Assembly (NCBI GenBank): GCA_019745155.1
Contig: JAIETM010000007.1
Location: 124,001-188,000 of the forward strand
Source of the DNA: Chitinophagaceae bacterium
Lineage (GTDB): Bacteria; Bacteroidota; Bacteroidia; Chitinophagales; Chitinophagaceae
DNA: 64,000 nt
Reading direction: 5' to 3'
The notes beneath the pieces were generated by a model that saw nothing but the letters and a program-made list of their open reading frames with translations, searched no databases and had not been told where the DNA came from. Shown piece after piece: positions 53,552 through 63,211 of this stretch (position 1 is the stretch's first letter; every line of letters starts with the position of its first letter). Made by a program: the position numbers and the translations under genes.

Positions 53552-54877
53552 ATGAAGAAAATTGTTTGGATGATCGCTGTGATCATCGGTATCAGTGCGT
53601 GTAAACAGAATAATGCGTATCAGTCTTACTTGAAAGACCCGCAATTATTTTGTAACACGGTGTACGAATTAAATAATGTGGTGATGGGAAATAATTTCCC
53701 GCCGATGATTGCTTCGCGTAATTATGGTTATGCAGCAGTAGCGGCTTATGAAGCCATTGCTGCAGGTTATCCCGATAAATATCAAACACTGGCTGGTCAG
53801 TTGAATGGTTTACAGCAAAGTCCGCAAATAGCAGATAAAGAAAATGTATCTGTTGAGCTAGCTGCTTTATTGGCTTTTATTAAAGTTGGTGAAGCAGTAA
53901 CTTTCCCTGAAGGAAGTATGGGCGATTATCGCGACAGCATCTTAGCGCTGGCACGTGAAAAAGGTCTGCCTTCCAAAGTGGAGAAAGCCAGCAAGGTTTT
54001 TGCAGACAGTGTAGCAGCAATTATTATTCGCTGGAGTAAGAAAGACAATTATGCGCAAACAAGAAGTGCAGAAAAATACACAGTCATGGATGTACCGGGC
54101 CGTTGGGTACCTACCCCACCCATGTATGCTTCTGCGGTAGAACCTGCTTGGAAGACGATCAGACCAATGGTGCTGGATTCTTCCGATCAGTTTATGCCGC
54201 CACCACCCATTCCTTTTGATATTACCAATAAGAACAGTGCTTATTACAAGCAAGTAATGGCAGTGAAAAATGCAGTGGATAGTTTAACAGACGAACAGAA
54301 GCATATTGCTGCATTCTGGGATGACAATCCTTTTAAAATGAATGTGGTTGGACACGTGATGTTTAGTACCAAGAAATTCTCTCCTCCAGGTCACTGGATG
54401 AGTGTTGCAGGTATTGCAGCCAAAACAGCTAAAGCCGATTTTCCGGAAACAGTGTATGCCATCGCTAAAACAGGTATCGCCCTGTTTGATGCATTCATTC
54501 AATGCTGGGATGTGAAATACAAATACAATACAGTTCGTCCTGAAACTGTGATCAACAAATATATTGATCCAAACTGGGCGCCTTATTTGCAAACACCGGC
54601 TTTCCCTGAATACACCTGCGGACACTCTACTATTTCTTCAGCTGCTGCTGAGGCTTTAACCAGTGTGTTTGGAGATAATTTTGCTTTCACTGATTCTACA
54701 GAGTTAGATTTTGGTATTCCCAATCGTTCTTTCAAATCTTTCCGTCATGCTGCGGATGAGAACAACTGGGCACGTTTCTATGGTGGTATCCATTTTCACC
54801 CATCTTGTATCGAGAGTACAGATATGGGTAGAAAAGTTGGCGGTTACCTGGTGCAGAAACTGAAGATGAAGAAATAA
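53552..54877 (+). CDS. vanadium-haloperoxidase-like PAP2 lipoprotein, copy 2
   Basis: A 441-residue lipoprotein (signal ending IGISACK) of the same superfamily as the copy at 42513. K-x6-R is present in KYKYNTVRP (near 321-328), and R-x5-H in ARFYGGIHF (R near 407, H near 413). The Ser of the SGH motif is replaced by Cys: YTCGHS (near 354-357), and there is no HxxxD after the last His. Such changes may alter vanadate binding or turn the protein into a phosphatase or non-catalytic form. A pair of small inverted repeats sits in the 99-base gap before it. The beta-barrel gene follows after 24 bases. Confidence 0.82.
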   Translation: MKKIVWMIAVIIGISACKQNNAYQSYLKDPQLFCNTVYELNNVVMGNNFPPMIASRNYGYAAVAAYEAIAAGYPDKYQTLAGQLNGLQQSPQIADKENVSVELAALLAFIKVGEAVTFPEGSMGDYRDSILALAREKGLPSKVEKASKVFADSVAAIIIRWSKKDNYAQTRSAEKYTVMDVPGRWVPTPPMYASAVEPAWKTIRPMVLDSSDQFMPPPPIPFDITNKNSAYYKQVMAVKNAVDSLTDEQKHIAAFWDDNPFKMNVVGHVMFSTKKFSPPGHWMSVAGIAAKTAKADFPETVYAIAKTGIALFDAFIQCWDVKYKYNTVRPETVINKYIDPNWAPYLQTPAFPEYTCGHSTISSAAAEALTSVFGDNFAFTDSTELDFGIPNRSFKSFRHAADENNWARFYGGIHFHPSCIESTDMGRKVGGYLVQKLKMKK

Positions 54878-54901
54878 GTTCTTTCATTTTCAAACACTGC
54901 T

Positions 54902-55891
54902 ATGAATCATCAGTCTTTGTGTAAAGACGGAAGGGTATCTTGTGTTTCCATCCGTCGTATTGTGCTCGTGCTTATGGTATGTTTGTCGGCAGGCGCCATT
55001 CAGGCGCAAACTGATATTGATGCCATCATGATGAGCAAACGTAATTTTTGTACAGGTATCATGTATGGTAACAGCAGCTGGACCAATTACTGGGAAGGCA
55101 CGCTGAAAAGAAATAATGAAAATCTGGGTAGTGTATCTACTCAGTCTGTCAGCATCATGGGCAACTATGGTGTGAACAGAAGACTCAACCTGCTTTTTGG
55201 TATTCCTTACATTCAAACCAAAGCTTCTGCAGGGCAACTAAAAGGCCATAATGGTATTCAGGATTTATCCCTTTGGGTAAAATGGATGCCTATTGAAAAA
55301 GAATGGGGTAAACATATTTTCTCTGTATATGTTTTAGGTGGTGCATCTGCACCATTAACCAATTATGTGGCTGATTATCTTCCGCTGTCTTTAGGGTTGC
55401 GTAGTAAGACATTGTCTTTACGCGGTATGGTAGATTATCAGTACGGAAGCTGGTTTACTACTTTCAGTGGTACCTATATCCACAGAAGCAATATTACCAT
55501 TGATAGGATGGCATATTACACCACTGAAATGCATTACACCAATGAAGTGTATATGCCGGATGCTTTGCAAGTCAACTGGCGAGGTGGTTTTCGTGACAAA
55601 GGCTGGATTGTAGAAGCAGTTGCTGATCAGTGGACTACCCTTGGTGGATTTGATATTACCCGAAACAATATGCCCTTCCCTTCTAATAGAATGAATGCAA
55701 CACGCTTAGGCATCAATCTGAAATACGAGGATGTTTTTCTGGATGGCTTATCGCTTACCGGTAATGCATTTACAACAGTAGCCGGAAGAAATATGGGACA
55801 AGCCAATGCTTTCGCAGCAGGCGTATTCTACATTATTGATTTTCCTGCTAAGAAAAAGAAAACAAAAGAAGTGTCAACTGAAAAACAATAA
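54902..55891 (+). CDS. outer-membrane beta-barrel (transporter-like) protein
   Basis: The 329-residue protein has a signal peptide (around residues 19-37, ending AIQAQ) that follows a longer polar start, then alternating aromatic and polar residues forming about 12 strands (SVSIMGNYGVNRRLNLLFGIPY, and FAAGVFYIIDFP at the end). It resembles the outer-membrane transporter family that includes the phenol-degradation MetA-type barrels, but this is a shape-based call. It is between two haloperoxidase-like genes in one operon (24 bases after the first, 2 before the second), suggesting that it moves a substrate or product of these enzymes. No catalytic motif is seen. Confidence 0.65.
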   Translation: MNHQSLCKDGRVSCVSIRRIVLVLMVCLSAGAIQAQTDIDAIMMSKRNFCTGIMYGNSSWTNYWEGTLKRNNENLGSVSTQSVSIMGNYGVNRRLNLLFGIPYIQTKASAGQLKGHNGIQDLSLWVKWMPIEKEWGKHIFSVYVLGGASAPLTNYVADYLPLSLGLRSKTLSLRGMVDYQYGSWFTTFSGTYIHRSNITIDRMAYYTTEMHYTNEVYMPDALQVNWRGGFRDKGWIVEAVADQWTTLGGFDITRNNMPFPSNRMNATRLGINLKYEDVFLDGLSLTGNAFTTVAGRNMGQANAFAAGVFYIIDFPAKKKKTKEVSTEKQ

Positions 55892-55893
55892 CC

Positions 55894-57450
55894 ATGAAAA
55901 AAATTAGCATCATCATCAGTAGTTGCATGGTATTGTTGATCACAGCCTGCAACAAACAACTAGAAGATAACAGTAAGGAATTTCCTGCTTTAAATCCGGC
56001 AAGAACAGATGTAAATGCCGGCACTTGGAAACCCATATTACTCAACACAGCTAACGAGATTGCTGTGCCTGCACCTATGGCAACCGGAACGCCTGATTTT
56101 ATTGCACAGCTGAGTGAAATCAAATCCTGGCAAAAGAATGCCACAGCAGAAGATAAAGCATCACTTAAATACTGGAGCGCGGGTGCGGTATTGCGTTGGA
56201 ATGAGATTATGCGAGAACTGGTGGCCAAATATAATTTGCCGCCATACCAGAATCCCGATGGTACCTATCCAATTCCAAGCGCCAATAATCCATTGGCTTA
56301 TCCATTATTTCCATTTGCCAATCCGCCATATGCAGCGCGCGCTTATGCATATGTGAGTGCGGCGCAATACGATGCATTGGTAGCTGCGTATTTCTACAAG
56401 CAACAATACAATCGTGCAGCACCTTATCAGTTGGATAATGGCATCCAAGCCATGCTACCACAACAAACAACACCTGCATACCCTTCTGAAGATGCGGCAG
56501 TTTATGGTGTTACTGTAGAAATGATGAAATTGCTATTTCCTGGGGAACAGGCATTTATTCAGCAAAAAGCAGAAGAACACAGAAGAGCAAGACTACTTTC
56601 TGGCGCGAATACCAGAAACGACTTAGAAGCTGGCGAAGCTTTGGGTAAAGCAGTTGCACAAAGATTTGTAGCAAGAGCCAGAACAGATAGGGCAGGTGCT
56701 GCTGTGGGTATTGTGAATGGCGTAGAATTGTGGCGTGAATTTGAAACGGCTGCTATCAATCAGGGAGAAACTCCATGGATTAGCAGGGAATTACCTTTGC
56801 GACCTCCAATGTTACCTTACTTTGGTCGTGTGAGGCCTTTTTTGTTTGATTCGCTCACTTTAGTAACAAAGCTCAGACCGGTGCCTCCTCCTTCTACCAA
56901 ATCTGAACAGTTCAGAAAAGAAACAGAAGAAGTATTGTTCTATAGTCAGAATCCAACACGCGAGCGTATGCGCATTGTTCATTTCTGGGCGGATGGGGTA
57001 GGTACTTATACACCTCCGGGCCATTGGAATGCAATTGCTGCTGAAGAAATGGTGAAACTGAATTTGAGTGAAGTACGCTGGGCAAGAAATATGGCTTTGT
57101 TGAACATGGCTTTGATGGATGCGGCGATTGTATGCTGGGATGCAAAGTATACTTACTATAACCCGCGTCCTTCTCAGGTCAATACCAATATCAAGACTTT
57201 AACGGGTATCCCTAATTTTCCCGCATATACTTCAGGGCACTCAACATTTAGTGGTGCAGCGGCAACCATTCTGGGCTATCTGATTCCTACCAAAGCCAAC
57301 CAATTTAATGAAATGGCTAAGGAAGCATCCTTGTCTAGGTTATATGGCTCAATACATTACAGGAGTGATTGTGAAGTTGGCCTAACTTCTGGGAATCAAG
57401 TAGGTAGTTATGCCATTCTTCGTGCACAAGCTGATGGAGCAGGCAATTAG
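55894..57450 (+). CDS. vanadium-haloperoxidase-like PAP2 lipoprotein, copy 3
   Basis: The 518-residue lipoprotein (signal ending LLITAC) is the longest of the three copies. K-x6-R is in KYTYYNPRP (near 418-425), followed by YTSGHST (near 446-451) and SRLYGSIHYRSD (R near 481, H near 487), where the H-x3-D pair is retained, unlike the other two copies. An N-terminal extension of about 80 residues is not shared by them. It starts two bases after the beta-barrel gene and the TonB receptor follows after 27 bases, so it is in an operon. The inferred activity is vanadate-dependent oxidation of halide or acid-phosphatase activity. Confidence 0.83.
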   Translation: MKKISIIISSCMVLLITACNKQLEDNSKEFPALNPARTDVNAGTWKPILLNTANEIAVPAPMATGTPDFIAQLSEIKSWQKNATAEDKASLKYWSAGAVLRWNEIMRELVAKYNLPPYQNPDGTYPIPSANNPLAYPLFPFANPPYAARAYAYVSAAQYDALVAAYFYKQQYNRAAPYQLDNGIQAMLPQQTTPAYPSEDAAVYGVTVEMMKLLFPGEQAFIQQKAEEHRRARLLSGANTRNDLEAGEALGKAVAQRFVARARTDRAGAAVGIVNGVELWREFETAAINQGETPWISRELPLRPPMLPYFGRVRPFLFDSLTLVTKLRPVPPPSTKSEQFRKETEEVLFYSQNPTRERMRIVHFWADGVGTYTPPGHWNAIAAEEMVKLNLSEVRWARNMALLNMALMDAAIVCWDAKYTYYNPRPSQVNTNIKTLTGIPNFPAYTSGHSTFSGAAATILGYLIPTKANQFNEMAKEASLSRLYGSIHYRSDCEVGLTSGNQVGSYAILRAQADGAGN

Positions 57451-57477
57451 TTTGAATATGTGTAAATTGAGAGATTT

Positions 57478-59676
57478 ATGGGAAAGTTATTGATAATCTT
57501 TTTGGTGTGTTTTAACATAAATGGTATCGGACAAGTAAATGCTCTGTCCGATACCATCTTTGATGGGGTACAGAATCTAGATAGTGTTTTGGTAACAACA
57601 AGATGGTCTGCAGATAAGATTAATGCAATGCCATCAGTAAGGGGCACATTTTTATATTCTGGTAAAAAAACAGAACAAATTTTTTTAACTGGCACAAATG
57701 CAGATGTTGCTAATAAATCTGCAAGACAAGTATTTGCAAAGATTCCAGGCGTTTTTGTGTATGATATGGATGGTGCAGGTAATCAGCTGAATATTTCTAT
57801 GCGTGGGTTGGATCCACATCGTGGCTGGGAATTCAGTAATCGGAAAGATGGGTTTATTACCAATTCTGATTTATACGGGTATCCTGCCAGCCATTTCTCC
57901 ATGCCTTTAGAAAGCATCGAGCGTATTGAGATTGTTAGGGGTACAGCATCCTTGCAATATGGTTCACAATTTGGTGGCATGATCAATTATGTTACCAAAA
58001 AGGGAGATACTACTCGCCCATTTGCATTTGAGAATATTGCCACTACTGGTTCATATAGATTACTCAGCAATTATACGTCTGTCTCAGGTCGTACAGGGAG
58101 GTTCAGCTATTTTGCATATTACCAGAAACGTGGAAGACTGGGGTATCGCGATAATGAGCAATCCCAAGCAGAAGCAGCATCTGTGCAGTTAAAATATGCT
58201 ATTAGCAATAAGTTCACTCTACAGCTGGAATGGTCAAGGTCTTATTACCTGTATAGGCTATCCGGTTCGTTAACGGATAGCATGTTTCTCCAGAATCCCC
58301 GACAAGCAAGCCGGAGCAGAAATTATTACAGCCCAGATATCCATATTCCAGCATTCAGTGCTTGTTGGAAACCCTCATCGGCTGCTACAGTTCAGTTGAA
58401 AGTTTCTGCTATACTAGGCAATAGAAGTAGTGTCCTTTTCGACAGACCCGTGAATATCAGAGATAGTATTAATTTACAGACTGGGCTACTGAATAGTAGG
58501 CAGGTAGATATTGACATTTTTAGAAGCTATACAACAGAATTGAATGTTTTATATGCATATCGTATAGGTCAATTAGCAAATACATTGAGTACGGGCTTAC
58601 AGTACATTAATAATGACTTAGGCAGAAGACAATTTGGGGTTGGTACTACTGCCAGTAATTACGATCTTACCATAATCCCTGGTTCCTGGGGTAGAGACAT
58701 ACACTTACTTACCAGCAATCTGGCATTATTTGCGGAGAATAAAATACAACTCAGCAAGACTTTTTCTTTGAATACGGGCTTTAGAATAGAGCAGGGTACA
58801 ACGCGTATGCGTGGCCAGATTGTTTACTATCAGGCAAATAAACTGCCTTTAGATATACCTAATAAGTTCCCATTATTTGGCATGCATTTTTTGTGGAAGC
58901 CTTCTCAGCGAAATACAGAATTATATGGTGGAATATCACAGGCATTCAGACCTATGTATTTCAGGGATCTGATTCCTGGTTCTGTATTTGAGGAGGTAGA
59001 CCCTGCAATCAAAAGCGCCAAAGGGTATAATGCTGAGATTGGATTCAGAGGTAGTTGGAGGTTTTTAAGATGGGATATCACTGCTTACCAGCTTCGATAC
59101 AATAACCGCTTTGGTATTCTTGTAAAAACAGATGCGTCGAATAACCTGATATTGTGGCGTACTAATATCGGTGATTCAAGAACCAACGGACTGGAGCTAT
59201 TACTACAAACTGAATTTGCATTGAATAAACAAACAGGTATTACATTGTTTACTTCCACTGCAATAACAGATGCCAGATATATTTCTGGAACGGCGAGAAG
59301 CGGTAATCAGAATATTTCGCTCAAAAAAAAGTTTGTTGAAAGTGCTCCTATACTGATTTCTAGAAACGGTGTACAAGTGCAGCATAGGATGATCTATTTT
59401 CAACTTCTGTACAGTTATACAGCATCTTCTTATGCTGACCCATTGAATACAATTGAGCCTATTAAATCCACCGGTGCAGCTGGATTGGTGCCTGCTTATT
59501 CGCTGTTAGATGCAGCATGTTCTATTCGTATAAGTAAAAGTTTAGAAATAAAGCTGAATATCAATAACCTGTTTGATAAGCAGTATTTCACCAAACGACC
59601 AACATTGTATCCAGGCCCGGGTGTATGGCCTTCAGATGGAAGAAACTTCAGCTGTGCAATAACAACCAGACTCTGA
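57478..59676 (+). CDS. TonB-dependent receptor, FecA-like
   Basis: A 732-residue outer-membrane receptor with a signal peptide (GKLLIIFLVCFNINGIG) and no CarboxypepD_reg domain, unlike SusC. The plug (about 75-170) includes RQVFAKIPGVFVYDMDG, NISMRGLDPHRGWEF and the SLQYGSQFGGMINYVTKKG segment, and the barrel ends with DKQYFTKRPTLYPGPGVWPS, a C-terminal pattern seen in FecA-like siderophore and dicitrate receptors. It should import an iron chelate or another small ligand; the sequence alone does not name it. It closes the operon with two haloperoxidase-like genes, so vanadate or halide products are alternative cargo (inference). Confidence 0.9.
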   Translation: MGKLLIIFLVCFNINGIGQVNALSDTIFDGVQNLDSVLVTTRWSADKINAMPSVRGTFLYSGKKTEQIFLTGTNADVANKSARQVFAKIPGVFVYDMDGAGNQLNISMRGLDPHRGWEFSNRKDGFITNSDLYGYPASHFSMPLESIERIEIVRGTASLQYGSQFGGMINYVTKKGDTTRPFAFENIATTGSYRLLSNYTSVSGRTGRFSYFAYYQKRGRLGYRDNEQSQAEAASVQLKYAISNKFTLQLEWSRSYYLYRLSGSLTDSMFLQNPRQASRSRNYYSPDIHIPAFSACWKPSSAATVQLKVSAILGNRSSVLFDRPVNIRDSINLQTGLLNSRQVDIDIFRSYTTELNVLYAYRIGQLANTLSTGLQYINNDLGRRQFGVGTTASNYDLTIIPGSWGRDIHLLTSNLALFAENKIQLSKTFSLNTGFRIEQGTTRMRGQIVYYQANKLPLDIPNKFPLFGMHFLWKPSQRNTELYGGISQAFRPMYFRDLIPGSVFEEVDPAIKSAKGYNAEIGFRGSWRFLRWDITAYQLRYNNRFGILVKTDASNNLILWRTNIGDSRTNGLELLLQTEFALNKQTGITLFTSTAITDARYISGTARSGNQNISLKKKFVESAPILISRNGVQVQHRMIYFQLLYSYTASSYADPLNTIEPIKSTGAAGLVPAYSLLDAACSIRISKSLEIKLNINNLFDKQYFTKRPTLYPGPGVWPSDGRNFSCAITTRL

Positions 59677-59717
59677 TTTTAACTAATTTAGGGCTGAGAT
59701 TGTTTAACCTTATTCAT

Positions 59718-61289
59718 ATGCATAAGTTACAGTGCGCCTTTGCCATATTACTTGCTTTCGCTTTCATGACACAACAACCGGTAAAAACTCCGGATCAGCT
59801 ATACGGTGTGCTGTTCAAAGACATTCAACTACAAAGAATATTTCCCGATGGAAAAACCTTTGTGGATTGTGTACCCAAGGGCAAACCCGAAAGTATTGTT
59901 GCTGCTTATAAGAAGCAAAAATCTAAGCCTGGTTTTTCTCTTAAGCAGTTTGTCGCAGATAATTTTATTCTGCCAGCTGCACCCAAAACAGTACAATATG
60001 TGCAACCTGAGAAAGATGTAGCCACGCACATTAAAAATCTGTGGGGCAGCTTAAAGCGCGATGCAGATAAGCCTGTTGTAGGTAGTAGTTTATTGCCTTT
60101 GCCCGGTGCGTATATTGTACCCGGCGGTCGTTTCAGAGAGATTTACTATTGGGATTCTTATTTCACCATGCTAGGCTTGGAAGAAAGTGGGGAGGTTGCA
60201 ACTATAGAAAGTATGGTCGACAATTTTGCTTATCTCATCAAAGCATACGGTCATGTGCCTAATGGTAACAGGTCTTATTATCTATCTAGATCTCAACCGC
60301 CCTTTTTTGCCTTGATGGTAGAACTGCTCTCAACGCATAAAGGTGACGTCGTGTATAAAAAATATCTGCCTGTATTGGAAAAGGAGTACGCCTATTGGAC
60401 AGATAAGACAGCACCTACGAAACATAATGTTGTGATGCCTGATGGAACGATACTCTCTCGCTATTATGATGCAGGCGATGCGCCGCGTCAAGAAAGCTAT
60501 CGTGAAGATCATGAGCTTGCTACACAGCAGGCAAAGCTAGCTGGAGCAGCTAATCAATCGCAAGTATACAAACGAGTATGTAGAGATCTACGTAGTGGAG
60601 CAGAGAGTGGATGGGATTTTAGTACACGCTGGTTTACAGATAACCAATCAATTGCCACCATTGCTACAACAGATATTATTCCGGTTGACTTAAACGGACT
60701 CATGTATCGTTTAGAAACCATTTTAGCAAAAGCCTATCAATTAAACGGTCAATCTGCTGCAGCAAAGAAAATGGAGCAATTGGCTGCCAAAAGAAAAGCT
60801 GCCATCATCCGTTATTGCTGGAATGAAGCAGTAGGTTATTATTACGACTGGCGCATCAGTACCAAACAGCAAATGACAAATAAAACCATTGCAGGTGCAT
60901 TTCCATTATTTTTTCAAATAGCAACTCAAGCACAAGCAATTCGTATTGCGAAAGTGGTAGAACAGGACTTTCTCAAAGCGGGTGGTGTAGTAACGACCTT
61001 GGTGCATAGCGGACAGCAATGGGATGCGCCTAACGGTTGGGCGCCATTGCAGTGGATGACGATACAGGGATTACGTAATTACCAGCAAAATCAATTGGCT
61101 GAAACCATTGCCAAGCGATGGATTCAGGTAAACACTGATGTATATGCACGCACCGGAAAAATGATGGAGAAATACAATGTAGAGAATACTACATTGGAAG
61201 CCGGTGGCGGCGAGTATCCCGGTCAGGATGGTTTTGGCTGGACCAATGGCGTTTTACTTAAGCTTATTAGTCTATACGGTAAAGATTAA
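59718..61289 (+). CDS. treA: periplasmic trehalase (GH37)
   Basis: The ATG at 59718 gives 523 residues with a signal peptide (HKLQCAFAILLAFAFMTQQ); the open frame upstream overlaps the TonB receptor end. Both trehalase signatures are present, PGGRFREIYYWDSY (about 134-147) and QWDAPNGWAPLQW (about 433-445), and the catalytic Asp in SGWDFSTRW and Glu in GGGEYPGQDGFGW are intact. It splits trehalose into two glucose units in the periplasm. It follows the TonB receptor closely and is convergent with the GH13 gene, overlapping it by four bases. It is the clearest substrate clue for the locus. Confidence 0.95.
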   Translation: MHKLQCAFAILLAFAFMTQQPVKTPDQLYGVLFKDIQLQRIFPDGKTFVDCVPKGKPESIVAAYKKQKSKPGFSLKQFVADNFILPAAPKTVQYVQPEKDVATHIKNLWGSLKRDADKPVVGSSLLPLPGAYIVPGGRFREIYYWDSYFTMLGLEESGEVATIESMVDNFAYLIKAYGHVPNGNRSYYLSRSQPPFFALMVELLSTHKGDVVYKKYLPVLEKEYAYWTDKTAPTKHNVVMPDGTILSRYYDAGDAPRQESYREDHELATQQAKLAGAANQSQVYKRVCRDLRSGAESGWDFSTRWFTDNQSIATIATTDIIPVDLNGLMYRLETILAKAYQLNGQSAAAKKMEQLAAKRKAAIIRYCWNEAVGYYYDWRISTKQQMTNKTIAGAFPLFFQIATQAQAIRIAKVVEQDFLKAGGVVTTLVHSGQQWDAPNGWAPLQWMTIQGLRNYQQNQLAETIAKRWIQVNTDVYARTGKMMEKYNVENTTLEAGGGEYPGQDGFGWTNGVLLKLISLYGKD

Positions 61290-63205
61290 GCTGGCGTCAG
61301 CAAGCAAAAACCGTGTGGTGGAACAATCAAGTGCTCTCTATCATCTCCCACTACATGTGTTTGCCCGGTCCAATGGTCAAATAGTTTATTACTGTTAAGT
61401 TCATGTTCTTTAAACGCATACCAGGTTAAATAAGCTGGTGCATCATTAAAATTAAATACGCCAAAGAATCGCTCTGCACCATATTTGCGCACATAAACAG
61501 CTACGTGAATATTGTGTGGTGTTACCCAAGTAATATTACTACTATCCGCAATAATAGCTAACTGCTTTCTGATTTGTAACAATTTTTTTGTGCCATTGAA
61601 AATGCGCGCTTCAATCGTATCTGCTTGTTGTCTACGTGCATTTTTCTCCCAGTCAATAATGGGGCGATGCATCCAACGATTATCATAACTCTTACCCACA
61701 TCTTCCAAATAACTGTAGTCATTGGTGTAGCCTACTTCATCTCCGTAGAACAGCATCGGAATGCCGCCTAGGAAAAAACTGTGTGCCTGCATCAATAAAA
61801 TCTTATTGATGGCATCTTCAATCGCCGCAGCATCATTCGATGCAAGCGCTTTCTCTAAACCGCACAAAGAAGCCAGTGTACCGCTGATACGTGCATCATT
61901 GGTTTTGGGGTTTACAGAGAACAAAGCACCTGATGCAGGTGAACCTTGATAGCTACCGGAATAATAATCTTTTAGAAATCTTCTGTGTTCAAAAGCATTA
62001 AAGCCCGCAACAGCAATCATACTATCGTCGTAGCCTAAACCAATATCATCATGACAACGTGTATAGGTAATCCAGCTGGTGCCGTATGGTTTGCGCAATA
62101 TCTGCTCTTGTGCTGCCAACATCACGCGCGTATCTTTTGTGGCTAGCATATCCCATTGCAGGGCCATATGTGTTGCGTTATAGGCAAAGTCACATTCTTT
62201 CGCAACAAACTCATCAGTGCCAAAGTACTTCATGATTTCAGCAGGTGCAACGATGGCTTCTCCTAATAAAGCCATACCCGGTGTTGCAATTGCCACACAG
62301 CATTTGATGATGCGTAATAAGGTGTGTGCTTCAGGAAGGTTCTGACAGGTAGTGCCCAAACGCTTCCAGATAAATGCGGGTGCATCAATGCGCAGAATAT
62401 CTACACCCAGATTGGCGTAGAAAAAAATTGTATCCAGCATGGCTACAAGCACATGCGGATTGGTATAGTTTAAATCCCACTGATAATTGTGGAAGACCGT
62501 CATTACCCATTCCTGCAATTCAGGTACATAGGTGAAACTGCCGGGCGCTGATTCTGGAAAAATCTCCGGCATGGTTTGTTCAAACTGATCGGGCAGACTG
62601 CGGTCTTGATAGAAATAGAAAAAGTCTTTGTAGAAAGGATCTCCAGCCTTGGCTTTCTCTGCCCAAGCATGTTTATGCGAAGTGTGGTTCAGCACAATAT
62701 CCAGCATGAGGTACATCTTACGCTGGTGCATTTTACTTACCAACGATTCAAGGTCTTTCAGATTACCGAAGCGTGCATCTACTTTTCTGAAATCAGAAAC
62801 AGCATAGCCGCCATCACTTTCGTTGGCAGGGCTCTCAAAGATGGGCATCAAGTGCAGAAAATTAATGCCGAGCTCTTCCAGATAATCTAACTTCTCAGGC
62901 ATCTGTTTTAATGAACCTGCAAAGCGATCTACATACAAGCTCATACCTGCAATTTCATTGGAGAGATACCAATGCGTTTTGGCAGCTTTGTCCTGATCGT
63001 AAGCCTGTAATTTTTTGGATCGTTGTTGATGTGCTTGTATGATTGTTTTCAGCAGCCCTTCATAAGCAGCTTCTGCTGCAGGATGCCCCTGATACAATTG
63101 CTGGAACAATCTTTCCAGTGTTAATGCAGCTGCATATAATCTGTCAGCAAATGCTTTTTCAGTTTTGCTTTCTGCCAGCAGTGAAGAAACCTTTTGCAAA
63201 GACAT
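61286..63205 (-). CDS. amylosucrase-type GH13 enzyme
   Basis: The 639-residue protein has the length and layout of GH13 subfamily 4: an N-terminal helical domain (about 1-90), then the barrel with YLMLDIVLNHTSHKH, nucleophile Asp in DILRIDAPAF (near 273), acid/base Glu in LLGEAIVAP (near 316) and transition-state His/Asp in RCHDDIGLGY (near 383). No signal peptide, so cytoplasmic. Amylosucrases and sucrose hydrolases cleave sucrose, and some make alpha-1,4-glucan with release of fructose. The fructokinase gene upstream, six bases away, fits sucrose use. It overlaps the convergent trehalase gene by four bases. Confidence 0.9.
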   Translation of the reverse strand: MSLQKVSSLLAESKTEKAFADRLYAAALTLERLFQQLYQGHPAAEAAYEGLLKTIIQAHQQRSKKLQAYDQDKAAKTHWYLSNEIAGMSLYVDRFAGSLKQMPEKLDYLEELGINFLHLMPIFESPANESDGGYAVSDFRKVDARFGNLKDLESLVSKMHQRKMYLMLDIVLNHTSHKHAWAEKAKAGDPFYKDFFYFYQDRSLPDQFEQTMPEIFPESAPGSFTYVPELQEWVMTVFHNYQWDLNYTNPHVLVAMLDTIFFYANLGVDILRIDAPAFIWKRLGTTCQNLPEAHTLLRIIKCCVAIATPGMALLGEAIVAPAEIMKYFGTDEFVAKECDFAYNATHMALQWDMLATKDTRVMLAAQEQILRKPYGTSWITYTRCHDDIGLGYDDSMIAVAGFNAFEHRRFLKDYYSGSYQGSPASGALFSVNPKTNDARISGTLASLCGLEKALASNDAAAIEDAINKILLMQAHSFFLGGIPMLFYGDEVGYTNDYSYLEDVGKSYDNRWMHRPIIDWEKNARRQQADTIEARIFNGTKKLLQIRKQLAIIADSSNITWVTPHNIHVAVYVRKYGAERFFGVFNFNDAPAYLTWYAFKEHELNSNKLFDHWTGQTHVVGDDREHLIVPPHGFCLLTPA

Positions 63206-63211
63206 GATGAA

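Noticed and set aside
59625-59717. Upstream extension of the trehalase reading frame
   Set aside because: It overlaps the 3' end of the TonB receptor gene in another frame and removes the signal peptide from the N-terminus.
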